Part shown: positions 1 through 11,779 of the stretch, in pieces | How the letters are laid out: every line of letters begins with the position of its first letter | Numbering within the stretch: position 1 is the first letter of the stretch | Program-made: the position numbers and the translations under genes | Notes under the pieces: model-generated | The model's database searches: none | Told to the model about the DNA's origin: nothing | What the model saw: only the letters and a program-made list of their open reading frames with translations | Source: Dicaeum eximium | Taxonomy: Eukaryota > Chordata > Aves > Passeriformes > Dicaeidae | DNA: 64,000 bases | Assembly: GCA_013396995.1 (NCBI GenBank) | Contig: VWZP01002400.1 | Location: 930,001 to 994,000 of the forward strand | Direction: 5' to 3'

Positions 1-1045
1 GGAATCATTTGAGGTAATTAAAGCTGCACCATACAATAGTTAATTCGTGTATGTAACTTCACTTCCAGTTCAACTGTCTCTGTGTACAGATCCCTCAAGT
101 GCTCTTATCTATTTTTCTCCAAGCTTGTTCTGACAAGTTTGAATAGTGGTGGTTTGTTCTGAAGCAGTCAGTTCTTCTAACAATGCAAAGAATTAATCTT
201 TTGTCAGTGCATACCACGTGCAACAAAGGCGCCATTCTGTACAGCCTGATCCGGTGGCTGTTTTTCAGCAAAGCTGCATTTCCAAATTGTCAAAATTTAA
301 CACTGCTGGCATGGCTGGAAATTTATTATTTCTCATGTGCTCAGCAACAAATAAGCTTACAGTTTAAATTGTTGCAATTTTAGAGGAGCTCATTTTTTAA
401 TTACGGTTGTTGGATTTTAAGACTACGTGCCTTACTTTATGGATATACACGGTCATACTTGGTTTTATTTGGCATTTAGGGGAAATGTCGTACCATTTTC
501 TGAAATGTCTTGAAATATTTAAAAACACTTCTGGCCATAGCTTATTCTTAATTCTCAAAATCTTTACTTTATATTTTTGTATTCAAAGAGAGACTCCCAG
601 GAAAGTCACAGTTGATTATAATAATAGTTATCAAGATTTATTTTTTGTTTATTTTATTTTAATCAGCTTTAGCATAATACCTATTTACATTTTTATACTT
701 ACACAGATGGTTATTTTATATCTAAATAGAAATTGAAGCTTTTGATTCTTTAGATTCCTAGTTTCATAATGATATGTGTTCCTACATCAGAAATTGACCC
801 TACTTACCTCACTTTTATTATGAAGCCTTGGGTGATTTTACTTACAGATGTATGAAATATTCTCTGTCCCTGGGAGTATCCAACCCTTGTGAAAGATCTT
901 GCTGTAGCTCATGAAAGACTATTACCTATAAAAATCATATTATGGGCTGTAAAGAAGTATAACTTGAAGAAATATGAAATAGACTGTGAAACTTTAATTA
1001 CATATAATCTGTCGGACATAGGCTGACAAAGACCAAGCTTTATTA
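1..1045. other. AT-rich unique non-coding DNA
   Basis: No gene or recognisable repeat is seen here. An open frame at 407-736 encodes a peptide rich in Phe, Ile, Leu and Tyr. That is what AT-rich random sequence gives in this frame, and it has no domain or splice context. The stretch is the unique left part of the first assembled contig, ahead of the duplicated segment. Confidence 0.7.
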
Positions 1046-1167
1046 ATAATTTGTGGATGAAAACCACCAAGGAACCTGAATAGAAATATGGACTCCTAAA
1101 CTCATGACTGTAGGTATAGAGGGGATTCCAGGGCAGAGAATTATAAGCTTGTAGTGAGGATAACCCT

Positions 1168-1240
1168 TTTAGTTTAGTTTATTTTGGGTTGTTTTTTAGT
1201 TTGGGTTTGTTTGGGTTTTTTGTTTGTTTGAATGAGATTT
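1168..1240. repeat. T/G-rich low-complexity tract (copy 1)
   Basis: A run of GGTT/GTTT-like words with almost no C. An equivalent tract lies at about 3332-3404 in the second copy. It creates a Lys/Gln/Thr-rich open frame on the reverse strand that has no biological support. Confidence 0.7.
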
Positions 1241-1364
1241 GTTTTGGATTCTGAGGATACATCTATGCTCAGTTTCCCTAGAATTATGTCTCTGCTTTGT
1301 ACTGGTGTCAGTGATTCAGCTGTGTCTGCAATGAGCTGATGCTGAAAGATGCACCAGGAGTGTT

Positions 1365-1653
1365 TGGTTTTGTGGGCCAGGCTCTGCTCCGTGGTGCTGG
1401 GCAGTGGGACAGGAGGAATGGGCAGGAACTGATGCACAGGGAGTTCCAGCTGAACACAAGTAAGAACTTCTTTACTGTGTAAAAGAACAGGTTGCTCAGA
1501 GGGGGTGTGGAGTCTCCCTCACTGCAGAGGTCCCAGAACCCTCTGGCTGCAGTCCTGTGCTGTGTGCTCTGGGATGTCCCTGCTTGAGCAGGAGGTGGGA
1601 CCGGGCAATCCACTGTGCTCCCTTCCAGCCTGCCCCGTTCTGTGATCCTGGAT
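1365..1653 (+). mobile_element. CR1 LINE, 5'-truncated 3' end (copy 1)
   Basis: The sense strand carries the end of the CR1 coding region and its 3' UTR. The ordered landmarks are a GGGCAGGAACTGATGCACAG block, a GAACTTCTTTACTGTG block, a GGTTGCTCAGAG block, a CTGCTTGAGCAGG hairpin near 1588, and a CCTTCCAGCC motif followed by GTTCTGTGAT. The last matches the octamer (ATTCTGTG-like) tail of CR1. Only about 290 bp remain, the usual 5' truncation from incomplete reverse transcription. There is no functional ORF. The long reverse-strand open frames across it are antisense artefacts. Confidence 0.9.
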
Positions 1654-3208
1654 CTATGTTGGTGTTTCTCTTGAGGTAGCTGTGTACCTAGACAAGGATC
1701 CATATTTATGATATATAAACAATAAAAACATACTGTAATTAGTGGCAGTATTATGAAATAAATTTTTAAAAAACAGGTTTTTTTTTCTTCAGACATGATA
1801 ATTACTGGAATTAATCCTGAGATTTGATTATATTTTCTTACCCTGATTAACACTCTAGTTATACTAAGCTGAACTGTTTTACCTACCTACCTCCCTAATT
1901 TATCAGGTTGCACAACCACTAATGGAAGAGTGGTTGAATTTGAGAGATGATAGAATTACTCAGCTACTTACAAGGCTGTTTGCAGTGGTTGCAAGGTTTT
2001 AGGTCTTTTTTATTTGAATTACAGTTTATATGCAAACTGACAAAGCATAAAAAGTGACAACACGGGCATTTATCTAAATATGTTTAATAATACTCCTGTG
2101 CAATGTAGACACATCATATGGCCATCCTTTTAGCTAAGTGACCATTGCAAATTCCTAAATCCTGTATTCTATTCCTCACTTTAAAAGGCATCTGTCATTT
2201 TAATCTCACTAAAAAATCCATCTTTCTCAATATTTTTTTTATCCTGTAAGCCTAATTCATATGTGTTGACTGGTTAAGGAATGATATGTGGCAGGATGCA
2301 TGATGTTTCAGTTAAATAATGTGACCATATTAATTATCTACAAGAACAGTCTAAACTCCAGAGTGTGTAGCTGCTAACATTTCATCTTGGTTTCCTACTT
2401 GTTTCTTTTGATTTTTTTTAGCACTTAATTGATTCTTGCATTTTCTTTTAGTATGAAACTTAGTGAAATTTGTTTGCAGCAAGTCAACTGTTTTTAATAT
2501 AGAAACTATTTTCTTAATGGAACAGAAATTTTACTGTGAAAATGCAGACTCTGTGGTTGTGGCTAAGACATTTGATTTCAATAAGGCAAACTTCACAGTT
2601 ATTTTTCTGATGCAGGGTTATTCCTGGTCATATTTTTAATTGCAGAGTAATTTCTAGTAGACAATTTATGTAAGCTGCTATGTTTTGTTCCTCCAATTAG
2701 AATGGTAAATGTAAGAATAGGTACTTGAAGGAAGTCTCTAGCCAAGAATAAGATAAAGCTATTGTAATTTAGGTCTTTTATTCTGCGATAAAGTTTTAAT
2801 CCATTCCAAAAATACTTAGTTGTCTCTTAAAGAAGCAGTTGTCTATGGGAATGGGTCTGTTTCTGATGATATCTGGGGCCTCTCTGAGATACAATCAAAT
2901 ATGAAAAATTATTGTCATGCCTATATGAAGACCAGGAGCTGTGGCAGAGGGCTGTCCTGTTCTTTGGCATTCTCAGTGGCCACTTCATAGGCTCAGTCAG
3001 CAAAGGAGGAGGACAAGGAGCTGTTTCAGTTTGATGAGGATCAGGTTAATAACTTAAACTAGTTCTACTGGACCAAGAAAGTGAGGAAACATACCCTAAG
3101 AGACAGAGGTGATGACTATGTGGAGTGTTAGACAGCAAGACAGCCAAAACACTGATTCAAAAAGACAGGGTCTCCTTCTGAGCATTTACCTGACCATGTA
3201 CTGAGAGA

Positions 3209-3209
3209 N
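3209..3209. other. Assembly gap (single N)
   Basis: A single ambiguous base sits exactly between the two copies of the 2.16 kb duplicated segment. A one-base N is commonly used as a placeholder for a gap of zero or negative estimated size between overlapping contigs. Confidence 0.9.
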
Positions 3210-5371
3210 ATAATTTGTGGATGAAAACCACCAAGGAACCTGAATAGAAATATGGACTCCTAAACTCATGACTGTAGGTATAGAGGGGATTCCAGGGCAG
3301 AGAATTATAAGCTTGTAGTGAGGATAACCCTTTTAGTTTAGTTTATTTTGGGTTGTTTTTTAGTTTGGGTTTGTTTGGGTTTTTTGTTTGTTTGAATGAG
3401 ATTTGTTTTGGATTCTGAGGATACATCTATGCTCAGTTTCCCTAGAATTATGTCTCTGCTTTGTACTGGTGTCAGTGATTCAGCTGTGTCTGCAATGAGC
3501 TGATGCTGAAAGATGCACCAGGAGTGTTTGGTTTTGTGGGCCAGGCTCTGCTCCGTGGTGCTGGGCAGTGGGACAGGAGGAATGGGCAGAAACTGATGCA
3601 CAGGGAGTTCCAGCTGAACACAAGTAAGAACTTCTTTACTGTGTAAAAGAACAGGTTGCTCAGAGGGGGTGTGGAGTCTCCCTCACTGCAGAGGTCCCAG
3701 AACCCTCTGGCTGCAGTCCTGTGCTGTGTGCTCTGGGATGTCCCTGCTTGAGCAGGAGGTGGGACCGGGCAATCCACTGTGCTCCCTTCCAGCCTGCCCC
3801 GTTCTGTGATCCTGGATCTATGTTGGTGTTTCTCTTGAGGTAGCTGTGTACCTAGACAAGGATCCATATTTATGATATATAAACAATAAAAACATACTGT
3901 AATTAGTGGCAGTATTATGAAATAAATTTTTAAAAAACAGGTTTTTTTTCTTCAGACATGATAATTACTGGAATTAATCCTGAGATTTGATTATATTTTC
4001 TAACCCTGATTAACACTCTAGTTATACTAAGCTGAACTGTTTTACCTACCTACCCCCCTAATTTATCAGGTTGCACAACCACTAATGGAAGAGTGGTTGA
4101 ATTTGAGAGATGATAGAATTACTCAGCTACTTACAAGGCTGTTTGCAGGGGTTGCAAGGTTTTAGGTCTTTTTTATTTGAATTACAGTTTATATGCAAAC
4201 TGACAAAGCATAAAAAGTGACAACACGGGCATTTATCTAAATATGTTTAATAATACTCCTGTGCAATGTAGACACATCATATGGCCATCCTTTTAGCTAA
4301 GTGACCATTGCAAATTCCTAAATCCTGTATTCTATTCCTCACTTTAAAAGGCATCTGTCATTTTAATCTCACTAAAAAATCCATCTTTCTCAATATTTTT
4401 TTTATCCTGTAAGCCTAATTCATATGTGTTGACTGGTTAAGGAATGATATGTGGCAGGATGCATGATGTTTCAGTTAAATAATGTGACCATATTAATTAT
4501 CTACAAGAACAGTCTAAACTCCAGAGTGTGTAGCTGCTAACATTTCATCTTGGTTTCCTACTTGTTTCTTTTGATTTTTTTTAGCACTTAATTGATTCTT
4601 GCATTTTCTTTTAGTATGAAACTTAGTGAAATTTGTTTGCAGCAAGTCAACTGTTTTTAATATAGAAACTATTTTCTTAATGGAACAGAAATTTTACTGT
4701 GAAAATGCAGACTCTGTGGTTGTGGCTAAGACATTTGATTTCAATAAGGCAAACTTCACAGTTATTTTTCTGATGCAGGGTTATTCCTGGTCATATTTTT
4801 AATTGCAGAGTAATTTCTAGTAGACAATTTATGTAAGCTGCTATGTTTTGTTCCTCCAATTAGAATGGTAAATGTAAGAATAGGTACTTGAAGGAAGTCT
4901 CTAGCCAAGAATAAGATAAAGCTATTGTAATTTAGGTCTTTTATTCTGCGATAAAGTTTTAATCCATTCCAAAAATACTTAGTTGTCTCTTAAAGAAGCA
5001 GTTGTCTATGGGAATGGGTCTGTTTCTGATGATATCTGGGGCCTCTCTGAGATACAATCAAATATGAAAAATTATTGTCATGCCTATATGAAGACCAGGA
5101 GCTGTGGCAGAGGGCTGTCCTGTTCTTTGGCATTCTCAGTGGCCACTTCATAGGCTCAGTCAGCAAAGGAGGAGGACAAGGAGCTGTTTCAGTTTGATGA
5201 GGATCAGGTTAATAACTTAAACTAGTTCTACTGGACCAAGAAAGTGAGGAAACATACCCTAAGAGACAGAGGTGATGACTATGTGGAGTGTTAGACAGCA
5301 AGACAGCCAAAACACTGATTCAAAAAGACAGGGTCTCCTTCTGAGCATTTACCTGACCATGTACTGAGAGA
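3210..5371. repeat. Direct duplication, copy 2 (probably an assembly artefact)
   Basis: Second copy of the segment at 1046-3208, 2162 bp long because of a one-base poly-T difference. It starts immediately after the N at 3209. At 5372 it runs into unique sequence. Gene content is nil, as in copy 1. Confidence 0.95.
3529..3817 (+). mobile_element. CR1 LINE, 5'-truncated 3' end (copy 2)
   Basis: Same insertion as 1365-1653, at an offset of 2164 bp, with one substitution at 3590 (A instead of G). It is a duplicate of one insertion and not an independent retrotransposition event, because the flanks on both sides are duplicated with it. Confidence 0.9.
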
Positions 5372-7121
5372 TGCATCTTCAGCACTTGCTGGCTGTGTTT
5401 GGCTGTGCTGCAGTGCAGGGAGGAGCTCTCATGAGCAGCCAGGGCACATCTTGGCTCCTGTGCAACTGCACAGCAAACCCAACTGCTCACTGGCCATAGA
5501 TAACGCTGGGAAATTTTCAATTTGCACTGTATTTGGAATGGGAATTGCCCGAGAAATAACACTGAAGAACCACTGCGTGTGTGCAGGCACAGGATTTACC
5601 TTCAAGGTCTTAATAGGGCTCTACATCCAAAAATCCTCCTGAAAGCACACAGGAATTTTCCTTCCTCCAGTGGCTGCAGAAATAACCTACTGTCACCAGC
5701 CCATCTACCAGCAGGGAAGCTTCTGCATGTTCACACTTCAGATCCTCCTCCTGCTCTGCCTGCCTGTTTTGACTTCTGTGAGGCAGTGGTATTGAGGTGA
5801 TAACTGATGTTTCCAGTCAAGCAACCACCCTGAGGATGTCAGCCTTCCCGAAAACCCCCTCTGGCAACTGTCCCCAGCCACTCTGGCACGGCAAGGGCTT
5901 GATCCAGCCTGAGCCCACGTGCTTTCTGTCTGCCTGCCACTGGAGATAAACCCTCAGGAACCTCTCTGCACACCACCTCATGTTTTGTCTGATTCCATTC
6001 CCTCACCTGCTGATATTTTTATCAGATTAATGGAGTCTTTATATAAGCTCCAGTCTATATACAATACTGCAGTAGAAACCAGAGATAAAGGAGCTATTGC
6101 TATTTGGGCTATGCATAACCTTTCTATTCTGTTTGTGATTGTAAAATACATTTTACTCTTAAAAGTCTTTAATTTTGACTTAGACGGATCAAACTTACCT
6201 TCTCCTTCAAACTGAGAGGTGAGAAAGCCATTTCATTGCTCTGTTTTTGGGGAGTGTTGGTACTTTATTTCAGTCCATGACTGACTACACAAGGATGCAG
6301 CACAGAAGGAGGGAAAGCTTTCACCAGTTAATCTGTGGGCAGTTTGGGTGCATGTTTGCTTACACTCTAATAAAACATATCTTGCCTCAAGACAGGTCAT
6401 GCTAAAGATTGGAAACAATACAGATTTTTGACAGTTTTTTTTAAGTTTTATGCAGAAAACTGTATTGGAAATTTTACATGGGTGGATTCTCTGGCTATTA
6501 TTTGTCTGGGTTTGTCATGGCTAAGTGACAATGTTGGTATTTAGCAAGATGATGTTGACAGTACCACAGGTACTGCGGTATCTGGTGACTTTGTCTCAGC
6601 TTGGGGAATGCAGATTCCATGGATAGATTCCTGCTCTGTTGTATTCATTTTTATTACACACTGTCATCACAAAATACCCTACTGCTGCATCTTGTTCAGA
6701 CATGAGAGTCACACTTTGCAGCTTCACCTCCAGTTGTGTGTTGTTCATCAAATTTGTAGCTTTGAGACCCTGTTATAAATATATCAGCCCAATTTTGCAA
6801 GGAACTTTTAAGTACCTTTAATGTGATTTTGTTACCCTTTAGTGAATATGGCAAATTACATCCAAAGGTCCTGAGAATGAATACAACAATTTAAATGTAA
6901 GGGCCCTGAGGAGCTCCTAGGTAGTGCTGATGGTACAAAGCTCACACCATTGGTACTCAACATAAAGAAGTGTCCTGGGGTGTAATAAGGAATTGCAGGC
7001 CTTGTTTGGGGGTGGCAGATACTCAATGGTTTGAAATGAAAGGTATTTACTTACAGAGAAGGAGAAAAAAAATCAGACTTCTGCTACACTCCCAGTTTCT
7101 ATGGATTTTATACATATAGAG
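5372..7121. other. Non-coding stretch, unique
   Basis: Unique sequence of mixed composition. GC rises modestly around 5830-5930. Open frames at 5451-5800 and 5919-6215 lack start context, splice sites and domains. The only part that stands out is the motif-dense AT-rich piece at 6008-6160, described separately. Confidence 0.6.
6008..6160. promoter_or_regulatory. Possible conserved non-coding element
   Basis: This AT-rich but non-repetitive stretch packs several developmental factor motifs. There is an imperfect palindrome CTGATA-tttt-TATCAG directly followed by ATTAAT (GATA plus homeodomain type), AGATAAAG (GATA), and TATGCATAA (POU/octamer-like). This is the texture of many vertebrate enhancers. 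No alignment was possible, so conservation is not shown and the motif density could be chance in AT-rich DNA. Confidence 0.22.
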
Positions 7122-7340
7122 CACAGAATCACAGAATCAGCCAGGTTGGGAAAGACCTTGGAGATCATGGAGCCCAGCCTGTGACCCCACACCACCTTGT
7201 CATGGCACTGAGTGCCACATCCTGAGCCTTCCCTTAAACACCTCCAGGGACAGTGACAGCACAAACTCCCTGGTGGCCTTTTCCAAGGCTACCCAATCAC
7301 TCTTTCCATGAAAAGCTTCTTCCTCATGTCCAACCTAAAT
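7122..7340 (-). mobile_element. CR1 LINE, 5'-truncated 3' end, reverse orientation
   Basis: Read on the forward strand, the element begins with two tandem copies of CACAGAAT. These are the reverse complement of the ATTCTGTG octamer repeat that ends CR1 elements. A GGTTGGGAAAGACCTTGGAG block, GAGTGCCACATC, CACCTCCAGGGACAGTGAC, a CTCCCTGG block and TCCAACCTAAAT follow in the order expected of an inverted CR1 3' end. About 220 bp remain. It belongs to a different CR1 subfamily from the one at 1365. No coding capacity remains. Confidence 0.93.
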
Positions 7341-8859
7341 GCTATATCGGATCTATCAGGATGTTTTCAAAGATGGCTGAAAATAAGCAGTAAAAAAGAA
7401 ATTAGTCTGCAACTGCAGCATTTATAAAGGGCTCAATATGCTGTTAGTGCTGAAAAGGTGGCATTTCCAGAAGGTGCAGAGATTTAGTGCTTTTCTTTAT
7501 AAAGCCTCTTATTGAGTGTCAGCTGCACTTTGGTTTCTCCGATGGAAATATTTTACTATAAACCATAATTATTTTCTTTGTCAGACAAATTTATTTGTAT
7601 TTTACTGAAATGTATTTGTTTGGAATGCCACTCTTCTGTTATATTTGGACAACAGAAAATATTTAGACAACACCTTAGAATGAAAAACTTGTTAATTTGA
7701 ATGTGGTTATTAATAGATACCTCATGTATTACTCACTATAACAGTAGAATTTATTTTTCAGACAAATAAGATTGAAAAAAATATTTCCTTTTCATGCTAA
7801 ATCTACTTAATAATAGTTTTTTATTATTATTCTTACAGCTCCTCAAGCAAATCAGGCTTGCATTCTGACTGATGTGCATTTGTTTGTATTTAAGACATTA
7901 ACTTGTCTAAGAAGTGAATATGATAAAGGATCATATTTCAAAACTATGAATGTATTCCAGCTTTGTGAATCAAAGACCTTCTTACAGAGCTTTTACTTGT
8001 CAAAATAAAATATGTATTTTAACATCTCTATCTGCATACTCTGATGTATATCCTCTTCCAACCCATATTTAAAATGTCAATTGCCTAACCCAAATTGAGA
8101 ACATCCATATATGAAAAGACTTTGTCTACATGTTTGGAATTGTGTCATTTTTACTTCAAAAATGCATAACTTAAAAAGAAGGCTTTACAATTTCACTTTA
8201 ATGTTGATATTAAAAACTACAAGTATTATATTAAATGCTTCACTGATTATTTTATTTTAATTGGAGCAAACTTTTCTGCTCTGTCACAAGTCCATGTTTT
8301 TTCTATCAGCATTGCACTCTCCCATTTAGGGTTCTGTATGAGCCTGTCGTACATGTAAATTTAGCTGGGTGGTCACAGGGAGCCACACATCTATGCCATG
8401 ATGGTTTTCAAAGACTTTATGAAACAGTATCATGACTGCAGATTTTCTCAGTTCCAGAAGACTGTTTTAACCGAAGAACTATTATTATCTTGAATTAGCG
8501 TATTTCAGGCTCTCAGGAGTCTCCTCAACTACAGACCTTGGAGGAGATTTATCCCTTCTGTTCTGGTGTCTCTTTCTTCAGAAGCCCACAGACACAAATA
8601 CAGCAAACCAAGCAGGGAATCACAGGAGAAAACTCAGAGCATTTTCAGTTAAATACCAATGGTGTGTTAGTATTCACTTCAGCCAGCTTGCAAATCTCAC
8701 CGATTTTCCAGAAAGAAGAGTGTAAGCAAAATTTGCAACAACAGCACTGTGCAGGACTCTTTTAGGTAGAAAAAAGAAGTCCTTAAAAGCCTAAAACACC
8801 TTGCTGGCACTTGAATAGAGATCACAGCATTCCTTCTCTGTATAAAACTCATCTTTTTT
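7341..8859. other. AT-rich non-coding stretch
   Basis: Long AT-rich sequence with no recognisable gene or repeat family. An open frame at 8538-8765 (75 codons) is Gln/Ser-rich, without supporting splice sites or known domains. Nothing else is seen. Confidence 0.6.
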
Positions 8860-9120
8860 TACCAAGCCAGCCCGGCTGCCGCAGAGCGCCTCAGAGGGCG
8901 GTGCTGGCGGGAGCCACGCTGCCGCTGCTCCAGGGAATTTTATTTGTCAGGATAACGCGTTCTGTTTGTTTGCCAAAGAATGGATTTGATCAAAGATCTC
9001 GGGGCTTATCTGTCTCAATATTTTTGTCATTGATTATACAATGTCTGCGTTTTCTAGGTCACTCACGTATTATGCTTATATGTGAGCACGTCAAAGAAAT
9101 GTATTCGCTAATGTATGTTT
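8860..9120. promoter_or_regulatory. GC-rich patch next to motif-dense AT-rich element
   Basis: A short CpG-containing block (8866-8935) grades into AT-rich, CpG-containing sequence at 8936-9120. Motifs include TTTGATCAAAG (TCF/LEF type, palindromic), an ATTGATTA homeodomain-like site and ACAATG (SOX type). CpGs retained in AT-rich non-repetitive DNA are unusual in this window. Together these suggest a conserved enhancer-like element. An open frame runs through it (8811-9122) but has no protein signature. Confidence 0.3.
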
Positions 9121-11721
9121 AATGCGAGTGCATCTCAACTACTATTGCAACAATGAATATTTCTTACTCTTTAATACCTTACACTCAACTCCTTTTGGAA
9201 ATTAACATCTTTTTCTATATATTATCCGTAATCCCAAATACTATTAGCAGATATAATAGGTTTAAAAAACCGTAACATTTACAGTTGAGCCTTACAGTCT
9301 GATGCATGTTTTTCACTAATTAACCCATTTTAGTTGTTTTGTATCCCAAGACGCTCTGTATTCATCATTTATATGCTCTATTTAACTCTTTTCAGGCAGA
9401 AGACAATATGAATATATACAAGCAAACTCCTGCATATGTTACCCTAGTGAATTGCTCATTCTTTGATGAATGTGCTAGCTGGAAAGTGATTATTGTAGCT
9501 GAATAGAAAATTCTTGTTCTCTTGTTTTAAAACAAAAAAAAAAAGGCATTTTTTCCAGGACATGGTGTTCCTAAAAGAGAAAGACTGACTCTATATGAAA
9601 TAAAATATATGTATACCAAAGTTCCCAATTTTTTTATAAAAAGAGGTTTTCAAAATTTTCATAGGGCTAATATATAATAACACTGGAATACTGTAACGGT
9701 ATTCTGTAGCACTCCTAAACAACAGACCCTGCACAAACACTGATGTTGCCTCTCTATTGTCTCCACAGAATCTCTGTATGTATTTACATATTTGGAAACC
9801 TGTTTTACCAAAAATATTTGAATCTGAAATGTGTGATTCCTATCCCAACAAACTGACATGGTAAGTAGATGCAATTTCTTTTGCATAATTCAGTAACTTT
9901 AAACTGAATTTTTCAAGTTGGAATTATCTGGATGTTTTAAACAGAGTGTGCCCATAGGAATTTTTCTTTTCACACCTGGAAAGCAAATTGCCAGTGACCC
10001 TAAGGACTGTAATGCAATGCTAACTATCTCTGGCAACCAATGTTTGTCCCAATTGTTCCTTGAGTGAATAACATTTTTAATGTTCAAGAGCTTTGATTGC
10101 CTTGTTGTGGTGTACATGTCCTTACAACAGATTTGAAAACCTCAGCTTGCCTATGTAATAACACAGCTTCACCTTGGATGAAACACATTTTTGAGTATAA
10201 TGTAATCTCCAAACCTTTAGCTTTGCTTTTTGTTGAGATGGTTATCTGTGCTTGTTTCTTTGGACATGGGTTTCTTGTGGCTATACAGACAAACTGAGAT
10301 CTCTCAGTACTTAAAGCCTGACAGTCAGGTAAGTCAGAAATGGGGCAAAGGAAGAATTCGTGGTGCTTATGGAAATGACATGTTGTATGCTATAACATTT
10401 TGAAAAATATATTTTAAAAATCTAAAGTCATGCAAGAGTAAACTCCATTCAGTAATGTGTCACAAACATCTGTACCATCCCCTCGGAGTACAGAACATGT
10501 GCTGGCTGCTTCTTGTTTTGCTCAGTAACATGAGATGTTACAGTTCCATGCTGGTTGTTAGCCTGATGGACATTTCCTGAAGTCACTAGTATTAAATTTA
10601 AAAAAATACATGTGCAGGATAATTGTTTTGAGTATTGAGAACTTTTAAATGGAGAGAATTAAATCAAGTCAAATAAGTATTCAAGTTTGGTTTGTAATTT
10701 TCTTTTTTTTTTTTTTTTAACCATAGACTGTTTTAAACTGAATGGGAAACTATGCCCACTCTCACTCTTTCCTTGTTCTGTATGAGGTGAAAATATTATT
10801 GTTATATAGCTTATTGCATTGCAACTGTGAGTTATAATTAGATTGTTTCCATCAAAACCTATCCTAAAGCTCCTGTTAGAAACAACTAGACAGATTTACA
10901 TCACTTAAAGGGCAGAACAAGAAATCAAGTAAAATATAATTTAGTGCCTATAAGCAGGTGAGTGAGAATCTTAAACCACCCTCACTCAAAGAACAGAAAT
11001 TAAAATAATTCCCAAATCAAGCACAGACAGGATACTTCAAAAGACAAATTTGAGACTGGTTAGAAAAGGGAGCGAGGAAAATTTCTGTTTGGAGCAAGTA
11101 ATTATCTTTTAGGATTTTACCCCACATTGTATGAATGCACTGGTTCCCAATTTAGCTTGGAGCACAGATCTTTCATTCAGTGCTAAACTCTTTCTGTTTC
11201 TGTACATGAATTACATATTCTGAGGTAGCATCATGCAGTTACAGTCTTTTTAATGTATTGTTTTACAGTTTGGCATTAATCTTTGACGTTTAGTAACCAT
11301 CAATGTCTGAATATCTATGTCTGCTTATTTTAAAGGAAATTTCTCTCTCTAATATCCAGTAATATGAGATTAAGCTGCAGTTTGAATTTAGTTGTACAAA
11401 ATCTGTAGTGATGGTAGTTCTTGGGAGGATTCAGCTTCAAATTAGAAATAGGTTATTTATCTAAGAAGTCGCAGGAGTAGGAGTAATTCTTTCCTCCTTT
11501 GGCATTCTCCCTTTTTTCCTTTCATGCATTTCATATTACCAAAGTCCATTTTTTTCCAGCACTCAATTTTTACCAGTATGTTAGAATGGTTTTGTCTTGC
11601 TGAGATGTGTTACATACTCATGTTTTATTGCAGTGGACAGTTCGGGGTAGCTCTGTCCCTTCAGTTATTTTCTATTGAAATGTTGGCTACCATGTTCTGA
11701 TAATCTGTGCCAGAGAAAACA
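9121..11721. other. AT-rich non-coding stretch
   Basis: No gene is supported. It contains a 16-base T run at 10703-10718 and ordinary AT-rich sequence. Short open frames near 9659-10297 are on both strands of the same DNA, have no splice context and look random. Confidence 0.6.
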
Positions 11722-11779
11722 GAAAAAAAAAAACCAAAACAAAAACAAACAAACAAACAAAAAAAAAAGATAAAAAAGG
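11722..11779. repeat. A-rich / (CAAA)n simple repeat
   Basis: A poly-A run passes into CAAAACAAAAACAAACAAAC units and then another A run. It could be the decayed poly-A tail of a retroposed sequence, but no recognisable element body lies on the 5' side. Confidence 0.85.

Larger units (their letters stand above)
1046..3208. repeat. Direct duplication, copy 1 (probably an assembly artefact)
   Basis: This 2163 bp segment recurs at 3210-5371 in the same orientation. By eye the copies differ at four substitutions (1426 G/A, 1839 T/A, 1892 T/C, 1986 T/G) and one T in a poly-T run near 1778-1786. That is about 0.2 percent, the level expected between alleles. Copy 1 ends exactly at the single N at 3209. 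Contents: a T/G-rich tract, one CR1 tail, and unremarkable AT-rich DNA. If the duplication is an artefact, the true locus has one copy joined to 5372. Confidence 0.95.

Noticed and set aside
1308..1853. The longest open frame (181 codons, reverse strand), repeated in shorter form at 3472-3867
   Set aside because: It runs antisense through the CR1 3' tail and its flanks. The sense strand explains the sequence, and the second occurrence exists only because the segment is duplicated.
3209..3209. Reading the 2.16 kb repeat as a true tandem gene or element duplication
   Set aside because: The copies abut the N exactly on both sides and differ only at allele level, so an assembly overlap is simpler.
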